From an uncultured Ruminococcus sp. (GTDB lineage Bacteria > Bacillota > Clostridia > Oscillospirales > Ruminococcaceae), in NCBI GenBank assembly GCA_946612185.1, contig CAMOEP010000051.1:1-10930 (forward strand): DNA of 10,930 nt, read 5' to 3'. The translations under genes were made by a program, and so were the position numbers. The notes below the pieces were generated by a model. The model saw only the letters and a list, made by a program, of their open reading frames with translations. It was not told where the DNA came from and made no database searches. This document shows positions 1 to 6,154 of the stretch, in pieces; within the stretch, counting starts at the first letter, position 1, and every line of letters begins with the position of its first letter.

Positions 1-981
1 GGTCTTGGCACGGGACATTTTCTCCACGCCCTTTGAAACGCCGCCGAAGAAGCGGTATCCGCCGTCTGTGCGGACAACAGCCTGATCTCCGCCTCTGCCC
101 AGCGCCATATCAAGGCACTGTCTTGCGATCTTCTCACTCTCGTCCAGAGACTCAGCGCCAAGACCCACGCCGATAGAGAACGTAAGAGGGTACTTTGAAG
201 CGATCTTGATATTTCTTGCCTCGTCGAGTATCCTGAACTTATCGTCGATGATCTGGCTAAGGTGGCGGTTTTCGATAACAGCGTAGAAGGTATTTGAGGA
301 GGTCTTTTTGATGAAACCGTTGGTACTGCTCATGAATTTCTCTATAAGCTTTTCAGTCTCAACGGAAGCCTGAGCCTTCTCGCTTTCCTTAGCGCTTTGC
401 ATGATGTCGTCGTAGTTGTCGATAGTGAGTATGACCACATTTGGGTGAGCGTCGTCAGTTTCCTTTCTGAGGACGGTGTAAGCGGTTTCGTCGTGGAAGT
501 AGAGTATCAGGAAGGAAATATCGTTCTCGTCGAACTTTTCGGCTTTGATGCGATAGTAGCTGCCGCCGATACGGCACTGACACTGACCCTCTGAGCGCAG
601 AGAACTGAGGTCAGCGCTTACGAATCCGTCGAAATCCATACCATAAGCGTCAAGCCCCTGGCATATCTTCTCGGTGAATATCTGGTTATACCACACGAAC
701 TGGTTCTGATCGTCGATAACAGCCACCGGAGCGGGGAGGGTATTCATATACTCAGCCGCAGAGCTTTCCAGGTGGGAATTCATTCGTGATATCTGCCGCA
801 GGAAGTTCCTGCTGGATATGACGAAGACCAGGATAAGGGCGGTGATAAGCACCGCAGAGCCTATCATAGCCACCAGACCGCAGGTATTGTCGTACATATA
901 AAGCCTTATTGAAGTAAAGCCTGCCATAATCAGCATAGCGCTTGCCAGCAGCAGGAACACAGTAGGGAACCTTTTCTTCAA
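1..981 (-). CDS. gdpP: GdpP cyclic-di-AMP phosphodiesterase, N-terminal half (partial)
   Basis: Membrane-bound phosphodiesterase that hydrolyses c-di-AMP to pApA. The 327 codons visible here run off the left edge, so the catalytic DHH/DHHA1 half lies outside; family members are about 650 residues. Seen in the sequence: two hydrophobic helices (about residues 5-24 and 35-57), a PAS-like domain (about 70-165, with the stretch LPAPVAVIDDQNQFVWYN), then a degenerate GGDEF domain (about 175-305) ending in the GdpP-typical ALGRGGDQAVVRTDGGYRFF. The start is inferred as TTG at 981-979 because GGAAGGAG lies 7 nt upstream and the hydrophobic helix begins directly after it; no ATG fits as well. It begins 27 nt after the RNase J stop, so the two are probably one transcript. 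Identification is strong; the rare TTG start is slightly less certain. Confidence 0.93.
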   Translation of the reverse strand, partial: MKKRFPTVFLLLASAMLIMAGFTSIRLYMYDNTCGLVAMIGSAVLITALILVFVISSRNFLRQISRMNSHLESSAAEYMNTLPAPVAVIDDQNQFVWYNQIFTEKICQGLDAYGMDFDGFVSADLSSLRSEGQCQCRIGGSYYRIKAEKFDENDISFLILYFHDETAYTVLRKETDDAHPNVVILTIDNYDDIMQSAKESEKAQASVETEKLIEKFMSSTNGFIKKTSSNTFYAVIENRHLSQIIDDKFRILDEARNIKIASKYPLTFSIGVGLGAESLDESEKIARQCLDMALGRGGDQAVVRTDGGYRFFGGVSKGVEKMSRAKT

Positions 982-1008
982 CTCAAAACTCCTTCCTTCC
1001 GGACGAAC

Positions 1009-2853
1009 TTATGTTTCCATAATTATAGGGAGTATCATGGGGCTGCGCTTTGTTTTCTGGTAGATGTAGTCAGACAGAGCGTCACGGAGCTTGCCCTTGA
1101 GGGTATTCCACTCTCTCAGCTCAGCCATTGAACAGCCTGCGAGTGTATGTGAGAGGAGCATCTTAGCGTCAGTGATAAGTTCCTCAGATTCTCTTACATA
1201 CACGAAACCTCTTGAAATGATGTCAGGGCCGGCAACTATTTCGTTGGTAGCCTTTTCTATGCCAATAACGATGATGATAAGACCGTCCTGCGCCAGATGC
1301 TTTCTGTCACGCAGTACGATAGAGCCAACGTCGCCAACGCCCAGACCGTCAACGAGGACACGTCCGGAGGGCACTTGCGACACTATCTTCATGGTATTTC
1401 CGTCAGTCTCGATAACGTTTCCTATCTCAGCGATTATGACATTTTCCGGCTGCATACCCATCTGAACAGCCAGGTCAGCGTGTTTTTTAAGGTGCTTGTA
1501 TTCGCCGTGGACGGGGATAAAGAACTTAGGTCTTGTGAGTGCCTGCATGAGTTTGAGTTCCTCCTGGCAGGCGTGACCGGAAACGTGGACTTCGTACATA
1601 GCCTCGTACACCACTTCAGCGCCGGACTTCATAAGTTCATTTACCACACGGGTAACGTACTTCTCGTTTCCGGGGATAGGAGTAGCGGAGATGATGATGA
1701 AGTCCATAGGGGTGATATTTACCTTCTTATGGTCATTCATAGCCATTCGTGTGAGGGCGCTCATAGGTTCGCCCTGGCTGCCGGTAGTGATGAGGACGAT
1801 ACGCTCGTTCTCATAGCGGTGCATCATTTCTATGTCGATGATAACGCCGCTGGGAACGTCCAGGTAGCCCAGTTCAATGGCGGTATTGATAACGTTCACC
1901 ATGCTTCTGCCGAAAACAGCCACCTTACGCTTGTAGCGGACAGCGCAGTTGATTATCTGCTGGACACGGTGTATATTAGAGGAGAAAGTAGCGATGATAA
2001 TGCGTTTGCCCTCGCCCTTTTTGAAAAGTCTGTCGAAGGACTCACCGACAGTTCTTTCTGAGTGAGTATAACCGGGGCGTTCAGCGTTAGTGGAGTCAGC
2101 CATAAGAGCGAGAACGCCCTTGCTGCCCAGTTCACCGAAGCGTGCAAGGTCGATTATCTTGCCGTCGATAGGGGAGTAGTCCACCTTGAAGTCACCGGTA
2201 TGTACGATAACGCCGGCAGGGGTGTGTATAGCCATACCTACCGAGTCGGGGATTGAGTGGTTGACCTTGATGAACTCAACAGCCATACAGCCCATTTTAA
2301 CGGTCTTTTTGGGTTCTACCACATTAAGCTGTACTTTGCCGTAAAGCCCCTGTTCCTTGAGTTTGCCCTCGATAAGACCGACAGTAAGTCTTGTGGCGTA
2401 GACGGGGACGTTCACCTTCTTGAGCAGGTAAGCCAGACCGCCGATATGGTCTTCATGACCGTGGGTGATGACGATACCTCTTATCTTTTCGGCATTGCGC
2501 TCAACGTAGGTGAAATCGGGGATAACAATGTCAACGCCGGGCATATCCGCATCAGGGAAAGCCAGACCGCAGTCAAGGATAAAGATATCGTTGGAACACT
2601 CAAAGAGCGTCATATTCTTACCGATCTCGTTAAGACCGCCCAGGGGGATTATCTTGACGGGAGTGCGCTTTACCTCACGGGGCTGACGGGGTCTTCTTGT
2701 CTTGGGTGCAGGAGCGTTATTGTTCTCCTCAGCAGCCTTTTTTCTGGAAGCTCTCTGCCTTGTGGGAGCGTCAGATGCGGAAGTATTTTTCCTTGGGGTA
2801 CGGGTCTTTTTAGTAGATGTGTCTTTTTCGTTCACTATGAACCTCGCTTTCAT
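1009..2853 (-). CDS. rnj: Ribonuclease J (metallo-beta-lactamase / beta-CASP exo- and endoribonuclease)
   Basis: Cytoplasmic RNase that degrades and matures RNA, with 5'-3' exonuclease and endonuclease activity in Firmicutes. The 614-residue product has an N-terminal extension of about 60 residues rich in Lys, Arg, Ala and Pro, then the family core starting at VKIIPLGGLNEIGKN. Metal-ligand motifs are intact: HGHEDH (131-136), His199 in VNHSIPDS and Asp221 in HTGDFKVD. The beta-CASP motifs follow: ATFSSNIHR (288-296), VHVSGHA (422-428) and PVHGE (447-451), then the C-terminal domain. The core matches the roughly 555-residue Bacillus RNase J1 in length, so the basic tail is an addition and probably contacts RNA (inference). 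No good Shine-Dalgarno precedes the ATG at 2853. A GTG at codon 7 (2835) has only a weak GCGAGG 6 nt upstream, and a 15-codon ORF overlaps the ATG, so the exact start is uncertain. Confidence 0.96.
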   Translation of the reverse strand: MKARFIVNEKDTSTKKTRTPRKNTSASDAPTRQRASRKKAAEENNNAPAPKTRRPRQPREVKRTPVKIIPLGGLNEIGKNMTLFECSNDIFILDCGLAFPDADMPGVDIVIPDFTYVERNAEKIRGIVITHGHEDHIGGLAYLLKKVNVPVYATRLTVGLIEGKLKEQGLYGKVQLNVVEPKKTVKMGCMAVEFIKVNHSIPDSVGMAIHTPAGVIVHTGDFKVDYSPIDGKIIDLARFGELGSKGVLALMADSTNAERPGYTHSERTVGESFDRLFKKGEGKRIIIATFSSNIHRVQQIINCAVRYKRKVAVFGRSMVNVINTAIELGYLDVPSGVIIDIEMMHRYENERIVLITTGSQGEPMSALTRMAMNDHKKVNITPMDFIIISATPIPGNEKYVTRVVNELMKSGAEVVYEAMYEVHVSGHACQEELKLMQALTRPKFFIPVHGEYKHLKKHADLAVQMGMQPENVIIAEIGNVIETDGNTMKIVSQVPSGRVLVDGLGVGDVGSIVLRDRKHLAQDGLIIIVIGIEKATNEIVAGPDIISRGFVYVRESEELITDAKMLLSHTLAGCSMAELREWNTLKGKLRDALSDYIYQKTKRSPMILPIIMET

Positions 2854-2897
2854 GTTGCGGAGCAGGCGGAAAGACGTACACGACCGCCGTAGGGCAT
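2850..2897 (-). CDS. Possible 15-residue upstream ORF overlapping the RNase J start
   Basis: ATG at 2897 opens a 15-codon frame (MPYGGRVRLSACSAT) whose TGA overlaps the rnj ATG as ATGA, the classic geometry for translational coupling. The rnj ATG itself lacks a clear Shine-Dalgarno, which makes reinitiation plausible. Against it, the nearest AAAGGAG (2934-2928) is about 30 nt upstream of this ATG, too far for normal initiation, and so short a frame can occur by chance. It resembles no known leader peptide that I recognise. Confidence 0.3.
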   Translation of the reverse strand: MPYGGRVRLSACSAT

Positions 2898-3120
2898 AAG
2901 TAATGACCAGGGGTCAGTTTCGGACTGCTCCTTTGGTTTAAATATGATGAATGAGAAAAAAATTCCGGGAAACAGTTATACCTGAGTTGCTTGATAGGAT
3001 TAGATACGATCACGAATAAACAGTATATCCTGACGCATTTGGTGCAGGAAGCCCGGATTTTGGAGTGATCCTTACACTGAGAGGGCAGGGATCTGAAAAA
3101 ATATATCTTAATGGCACACA

Positions 3121-3138
3121 AGCCAATAAAGCCAATAA
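3121..3138. repeat. Perfect 9-bp tandem duplication, AGCCAATAA x2
   Basis: Two adjacent exact copies of AGCCAATAA, within the rnj leader about 30-47 nt after the predicted start point. This may be simple slippage or a pair of protein or RNA binding sites. No function is evident. Confidence 0.6.
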
Positions 3139-3143
3139 TCATA

Positions 3144-3158
3144 GTATGCAGTGCATAC
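3144..3158. promoter_or_regulatory. Palindrome GTATGCA-G-TGCATAC just downstream of the rnj start point
   Basis: A perfect 7-bp inverted repeat around one base, about +10 to +25 from the predicted start. It could be an operator for a dimeric repressor or the first hairpin of the leader RNA. The sequence cannot tell these apart, and no regulator gene is next to it. Confidence 0.45.
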
Positions 3159-3173
3159 CTATACACACTACTT

Positions 3174-3202
3174 ATTATACAAAATGCGGAGTGATATGTC
3201 AA
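3174..3202 (-). promoter_or_regulatory. Consensus sigma-A promoter driving rnj-gdpP
   Basis: On the minus strand, TTGACA (3202-3197), a 17-nt spacer and TATAAT (3179-3174) match the vegetative consensus at all 12 positions with ideal spacing. The start point is expected near 3168, which gives rnj a leader of about 315 nt. An AT-rich inverted repeat lies just upstream. Confidence 0.85.
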
Positions 3203-3204
3203 TA

Positions 3205-3225
3205 CCTAAAAAATAATGTTTTAGG
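3205..3225 (-). terminator. Weak AT-rich hairpin downstream of the mutase-like gene
   Basis: CCTAAAA and TTTTTAGG can pair around a short loop, between the stop at 3277 and the rnj promoter. There is no G/C core and no following U tract, so it is at best a weak terminator. It may instead act as AT-rich DNA upstream of the -35 box. Some symporter-operon transcription could therefore read on into rnj. Confidence 0.25.
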
Positions 3226-3276
3226 ATTTGTGTATAGTTCACAAAATTATTGCGCATTTAATTGTACTAAGCAGTA

Positions 3277-4329
3277 TCACTGTTTCCGTGAAAGCTTTTC
3301 CGACCAGATGCAGCACAGTTCCGAGGCGGCTTCTGTTGAGTAACTCTGGGCAGTTACGGTAAGGCGGTTTTTGCCGCTCCGGGAGACAAGTACTCTGCCT
3401 GAACCGGTGCGGAAGCTTTTTCCGGAAAACTCATTCCCTCCCTCCACCGCAACTTCACGCTTCACGGCGTACATATCCCGGATAAGGGAAGAACCGGTGC
3501 AGAAAGCATTCCGGGAGACAAGTGCGGCGCATAGCCAGAGGTTATCAAAGAGAAACCGCTGTTTCAGGGCATTTTCGGGAACTGCATCCTCGCTGTAGCG
3601 GATAACTCCCTCCATGTCAGCACCGATGTGGAAGTTCTCCGGCAGGAAGATATTTTCGCCGCCGCTTATCCGGGAAAGTCCGGCAGCGAGGATAAGCTGT
3701 TCACGGGATATGAAGCCGAATACCGAGGAGTAAGCACTGACCCGGCTGCCGTCGTCGGATACCTGAAAAACCAGGTGTTCGTCCTCGCCGGTGAATATCT
3801 CCCGCCAAAGGCTGCGCATGGAGGAATTTCCGCAGCTTACCCCGGCTTTCAGGGGAGGAGCGATGTGCAGGGAGTCCTCGATGTTGCTGAGGTAAATGCT
3901 CCGGAAGGAGGTGTACTGGTAGATCCGCCCTTTTTTCGCCGGAGAAAGGCACTCCCGTCCGCTGAGAACCCTGGAAAGTGCCTTGTCGCTGAAGGCTTCG
4001 CCATGACTGCCGAACAGGTGAATTTTCAGACCGCCGGAAAATGTGATGTAAACGCCGCAATCCACGGAAAGCAGCGGAATACCGAACCTGAACGACTGCA
4101 TATCCGTGTTCTCACAGATGTAAACGTCCCGACCGGATTCCGCCATAGCGCCGCTGAGAGCGTAGAGAATATGCAGTCCGTCGAACCTGTCACAACCGGC
4201 GCAGAACCGCCTATGCTCCGACGCAAGGACTTTTCCCAGTGCAGCCGTTCCTGCAACTCCGGTATCACCTATACCCTCACAGCAGCCGTCCCGGAAACTG
4301 AACGAGCTGTTTTCACCGATATAACTCAT
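3277..4329 (-). CDS. Degenerate phosphohexomutase-like protein (probable pseudoenzyme)
   Basis: An intact 350-residue frame with the layout of the alpha-D-phosphohexomutase family (GlmM, phosphoglucomutase, phosphomannomutase), which interconverts sugar 1- and 6-phosphates. Traces in order: FRDGCCEGIGDTGVAG like the family N-terminus; FCAGCDRFDGLHILYALSGA (43-62) like the VGRDTR..S segment; VDCGVYITFSGGLKIHLFG (89-107) where GxMITASHNPxxxNGxK is expected; SDDGSRVSAY (191-200) at the metal-loop position normally DGDxDR; and GRVLVSRSGKNRLTV (311-325) where GRVLLRPSGTEPxxRV binds phosphate. The phospho-serine, the Mg-binding aspartates and the phosphate loop are therefore all lost, and it is about 100 residues shorter than active members. 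AAGGAAG precedes the ATG. The gene starts 45 nt after the symporter stop, probably in the same operon. An intact frame suggests a retained regulatory or binding role (inference). Confidence 0.72.
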   Translation of the reverse strand: MSYIGENSSFSFRDGCCEGIGDTGVAGTAALGKVLASEHRRFCAGCDRFDGLHILYALSGAMAESGRDVYICENTDMQSFRFGIPLLSVDCGVYITFSGGLKIHLFGSHGEAFSDKALSRVLSGRECLSPAKKGRIYQYTSFRSIYLSNIEDSLHIAPPLKAGVSCGNSSMRSLWREIFTGEDEHLVFQVSDDGSRVSAYSSVFGFISREQLILAAGLSRISGGENIFLPENFHIGADMEGVIRYSEDAVPENALKQRFLFDNLWLCAALVSRNAFCTGSSLIRDMYAVKREVAVEGGNEFSGKSFRTGSGRVLVSRSGKNRLTVTAQSYSTEAASELCCIWSEKLSRKQ

Positions 4330-4374
4330 TTAAGCCACTTCCTTTCACTGGAAGTATGGGCAGTTTCCGGCGAT

Positions 4375-5604
4375 TTATACCCTTTTCAGCCTGCGGACGA
4401 GTATAATGACTCCCACCAGATTCGGCAGCGCCATAAGACCGTTGAAGATGTCCGCCACCGTCCACACCGATTCCAGGGTGAACACCGCCCCGGCAGCAGC
4501 GGTCACGGAGTAGATGAGGGGAAACCAGTTCTTCCGGCGTTTCCCGGCAAGATACAGGAACGCCCTTTCGCCGCAGTAATACCAGCCGATAATGGTACAG
4601 AAAGCGAATATCCCCAGTTCAGCCGCAAGGAATCCGCCGGCGTGGGAGTGCAGGACAGTCCGGAAAGCGGTCAGTGGCAGACCGTCACCGGCGGCACAAA
4701 GTACGCAAAGGGCGGTAAGAGTGCAGCAGACCGTGTCCGCCAGAACCTCGAAAATGCTCCACATTCCCTGAGCGTGGGGGTCGTCGCTGCCGGCGGCACT
4801 GTGCAGAAGCGGTGACGAGCCAAGACCTGCTTCGTTGGAGAATATCCCCCTGCGCACTCCCACGGATATGACATACCCCAGCGAACCGCCTACAGCCTGC
4901 CGGAAGCCGAGTGCTTCGGAGAATATGCTCAGGATAGCCGAGGGAAGGCGGTTTGCGTGGGTCATGAGGACTGCGAAAGCGGCAGCGGCGAACATCACCG
5001 ACGCTATCGGCAGAAGAAACTGCGCCGCCGTGCCGATGCGTTCAGCACCGCCCTTTACCACTATAAATATCAGCGGCAGAATGATGAGCGCCACAAGATA
5101 CCGGCTTATTCCCGTGCAGTTGGTGAGACTTTGGGTAAATGAGTTTACCTGAACCATTCCACCCATGCCCAGGGAAGCAAGAGTGCAGCAGAGGGCGAAC
5201 ATTCCGGCGAGAAGCTTACTCCCAATGCCACGGCTGAGGTAGCCGACAGCGCCGGGTGCAGTCGAGCTGCCGTAAGTGACGGCGAGGGCGTTTTCGGCGT
5301 AGACCAGTGCCATTCCCAGAAATGCCGACACCCACATCCAGAACACCGCACCTGCACCTCCTGCCGCAACTGCCGCCGCAGCGCCGGTTATGTTGCCCGT
5401 ACCCATAGCTGCCCCCAGCGACAGACAGACGGTCTTAGCCTGAGATATGCCGGAATTTCGCTGATCTCTGCGGTTTTTGAGGAACTGCCATAGTTTTAGC
5501 TGAGGGAAACCAAGCCGTATGCTGCAAATCGTCCCGGCAGTCAGAAGCAGCAGTATCAGACCGGTTCCCCAGACGTATCCACGAATGGTTTCAAGTATGC
5601 TCAT
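4375..5604 (-). CDS. Sodium/alanine (or glycine) symporter, AGCS family
   Basis: Inner-membrane carrier of the alanine-or-glycine:cation symporter family, which takes up small neutral amino acids with Na+ or H+. The 409-residue product is almost entirely hydrophobic helices. Family signatures are clear: AAMGTGNITGAAAAVAAGGA and GAVFWMW (65-91), GMALVYAENALAVTYG (97-112), the hallmark RRGIFSNEAGLGSSPLLHSA (251-270) followed by DPHAQG, and GWYYCGERA (340-348). It is slightly shorter than the usual 440-490 residues, with short loops, but no motif is missing. GGAGG lies 7 nt before the ATG. It heads a leftward unit with the mutase-like gene and is divergent from the PH-domain pair. Substrate choice cannot be read from the sequence. 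Confidence 0.93.
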   Translation of the reverse strand: MSILETIRGYVWGTGLILLLLTAGTICSIRLGFPQLKLWQFLKNRRDQRNSGISQAKTVCLSLGAAMGTGNITGAAAAVAAGGAGAVFWMWVSAFLGMALVYAENALAVTYGSSTAPGAVGYLSRGIGSKLLAGMFALCCTLASLGMGGMVQVNSFTQSLTNCTGISRYLVALIILPLIFIVVKGGAERIGTAAQFLLPIASVMFAAAAFAVLMTHANRLPSAILSIFSEALGFRQAVGGSLGYVISVGVRRGIFSNEAGLGSSPLLHSAAGSDDPHAQGMWSIFEVLADTVCCTLTALCVLCAAGDGLPLTAFRTVLHSHAGGFLAAELGIFAFCTIIGWYYCGERAFLYLAGKRRKNWFPLIYSVTAAAGAVFTLESVWTVADIFNGLMALPNLVGVIILVRRLKRV

Positions 5605-5632
5605 AAAAAATCCTCCGGAATTTCAAAAAAGT

Positions 5633-5662
5633 GGTATACACTTAAAGATATTTGTGTTATAA
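5633..5662 (-). promoter_or_regulatory. Weak candidate promoter for the symporter, overlapping the divergent promoter
   Basis: On the minus strand, TTATAA (5662-5657), an 18-nt spacer and TGTATACC (-10 TATACC at 5638-5633, with a TG extension) could serve as a promoter. The -35 match is poor. It overlaps almost fully the rightward promoter, so the two could interfere. Confidence 0.25.
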
Positions 5663-5663
5663 T
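5635..5663 (+). promoter_or_regulatory. Sigma-A promoter for the PH-domain gene pair
   Basis: TATACA (4 of 6 to TTGACA), a 17-nt spacer and a perfect TATAAT (5658-5663) sit upstream of GGAGGGG and the ATG at 5692. The predicted leader is only about 20 nt. The -10 and spacing are strong, the -35 is modest. Confidence 0.65.
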
Positions 5664-5691
5664 AAAAATAGTACTATTTGGAGGGGACATA

Positions 5692-6153
5692 ATGAGGATA
5701 TATAAGCCTGACAAAAAAGGTATGCGGTCACTGAGGGCGGTCTTTCTGCTTCTGTCCGTGATACTGATATTCGTTATCAAGCACTATATACCTGTAAATA
5801 TGGTGGTTTTCATCAGCACTTTAGCACTTGCCACTGTTGATATATTCGTACTTTTCATCTATCTGCCGCTGTACTTCGCATCACTTCGCTATGAAGCGTC
5901 CCGTGAGGAGATAATCCGCCACGGGGGAGTTTTCATCAAGACCCGGCAGTCGGTGCGCTTTAGTACAGTGCAGTACACCACGGTGATAACCACGCCGTTT
6001 TCGCAGTACACCGGGCTGAACTTCCTGATACTGTTCGTTTACGGCGGGCAGCTCCGGCTTTTGTTCCTGAGACAGAACGATGTGCTGGATATACTGCGGA
6101 TAATCGGCAAAAAGGGCGAAAGCGACAGCATCAACATTGACGTGGAGGTGTGA
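5692..6153 (+). CDS. bPH2-domain membrane protein, YdbS-like
   Basis: A 153-residue protein with two hydrophobic helices (about 14-33 and 36-64) followed by a bacterial PH domain (about 66-140; YEASREEIIRHGGVFIKTRQ then VRFSTVQYTTVITTPFSQYTG). This order is typical of the small partner in YdbS/YdbT-type pairs (DUF304/bPH2). In Bacillus subtilis the ydbST pair belongs to the SigW cell-envelope regulon and has been linked to resistance against a bacteriocin-type antimicrobial; the molecular mechanism is not established. GGAGGGG precedes the ATG at good spacing. The stop is followed after one base by the start of the larger partner, so the two are almost certainly translated together. No SigW-type promoter is evident here. 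Confidence 0.8.
   Translation: MRIYKPDKKGMRSLRAVFLLLSVILIFVIKHYIPVNMVVFISTLALATVDIFVLFIYLPLYFASLRYEASREEIIRHGGVFIKTRQSVRFSTVQYTTVITTPFSQYTGLNFLILFVYGGQLRLLFLRQNDVLDILRIIGKKGESDSINIDVEV
6144..6148 (+). promoter_or_regulatory. Shine-Dalgarno GGAGG that fixes the GTG start at 6155
   Basis: GGAGG lies inside the last codons of the upstream gene and 6 nt before GTG at 6155. A TTG at 6137 in the same frame would lie before this site and has no ribosome site of its own, so the GTG is preferred. Confidence 0.8.
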
Positions 6154-6154
6154 C

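Larger units (their letters stand above)
2956..3168 (-). ncRNA. Candidate structured 5' leader (or ~210-nt small RNA) of rnj
   Basis: This is most of the 423-bp gap between the mutase-like gene and rnj. Transcription from the consensus promoter would begin near 3168. Visible pairings: GTATGC/GCATAC near the 5' end; GATCC (3093-3089) with GGATC (3071-3067); TCCTG (3049-3045) with CAGGA (3032-3028); AGGAT (3031-3027) plus ATAC (3026-3023) with GTAT (3007-3004) and ATCCT (3000-2996); and an enclosing TCCGGG (3057-3052) with CCCGGA (2969-2964), followed at once by seven U (2962-2956). The third and fourth helices share AGGA and cannot form together, an arrangement like an attenuator or riboswitch expression platform. 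I do not recognise a known riboswitch, T-box or 6S core. The last ~100 nt before rnj contain AAAGGAG at 2934-2928. Folding was done by eye. Confidence 0.4.

Noticed and set aside
1297..2061. 254-codon plus-strand frame antisense to rnj
   Set aside because: Wholly inside the strongly supported RNase J gene, with no domain and no ribosome site of note.
2956..3168. 6S RNA, T-box or known riboswitch in the rnj leader
   Set aside because: The length suits 6S RNA, but I could not find its long closing stem and central bubble, nor a T-box AGGGTGGNACCGCG element or any aptamer core I know.
2810..3202. 130-codon minus-strand frame across the rnj promoter and leader
   Set aside because: It would start within the -35 box of the consensus promoter and ends inside rnj in another frame. 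Its composition (many Ser, Cys, His, Tyr) is not protein-like.
3628..4815. 395-codon plus-strand open frame antisense to the symporter and the mutase-like gene
   Set aside because: It spans the junction of two well-supported minus-strand genes, has no recognisable domain and an odd composition. It is a shadow of GC-rich codon use.
6137..6154. TTG at 6137 as start of the large bPH2 gene
   Set aside because: It lies upstream of the GGAGG at 6144-6148 that serves the GTG at 6155 and would overlap the preceding gene without its own ribosome site.
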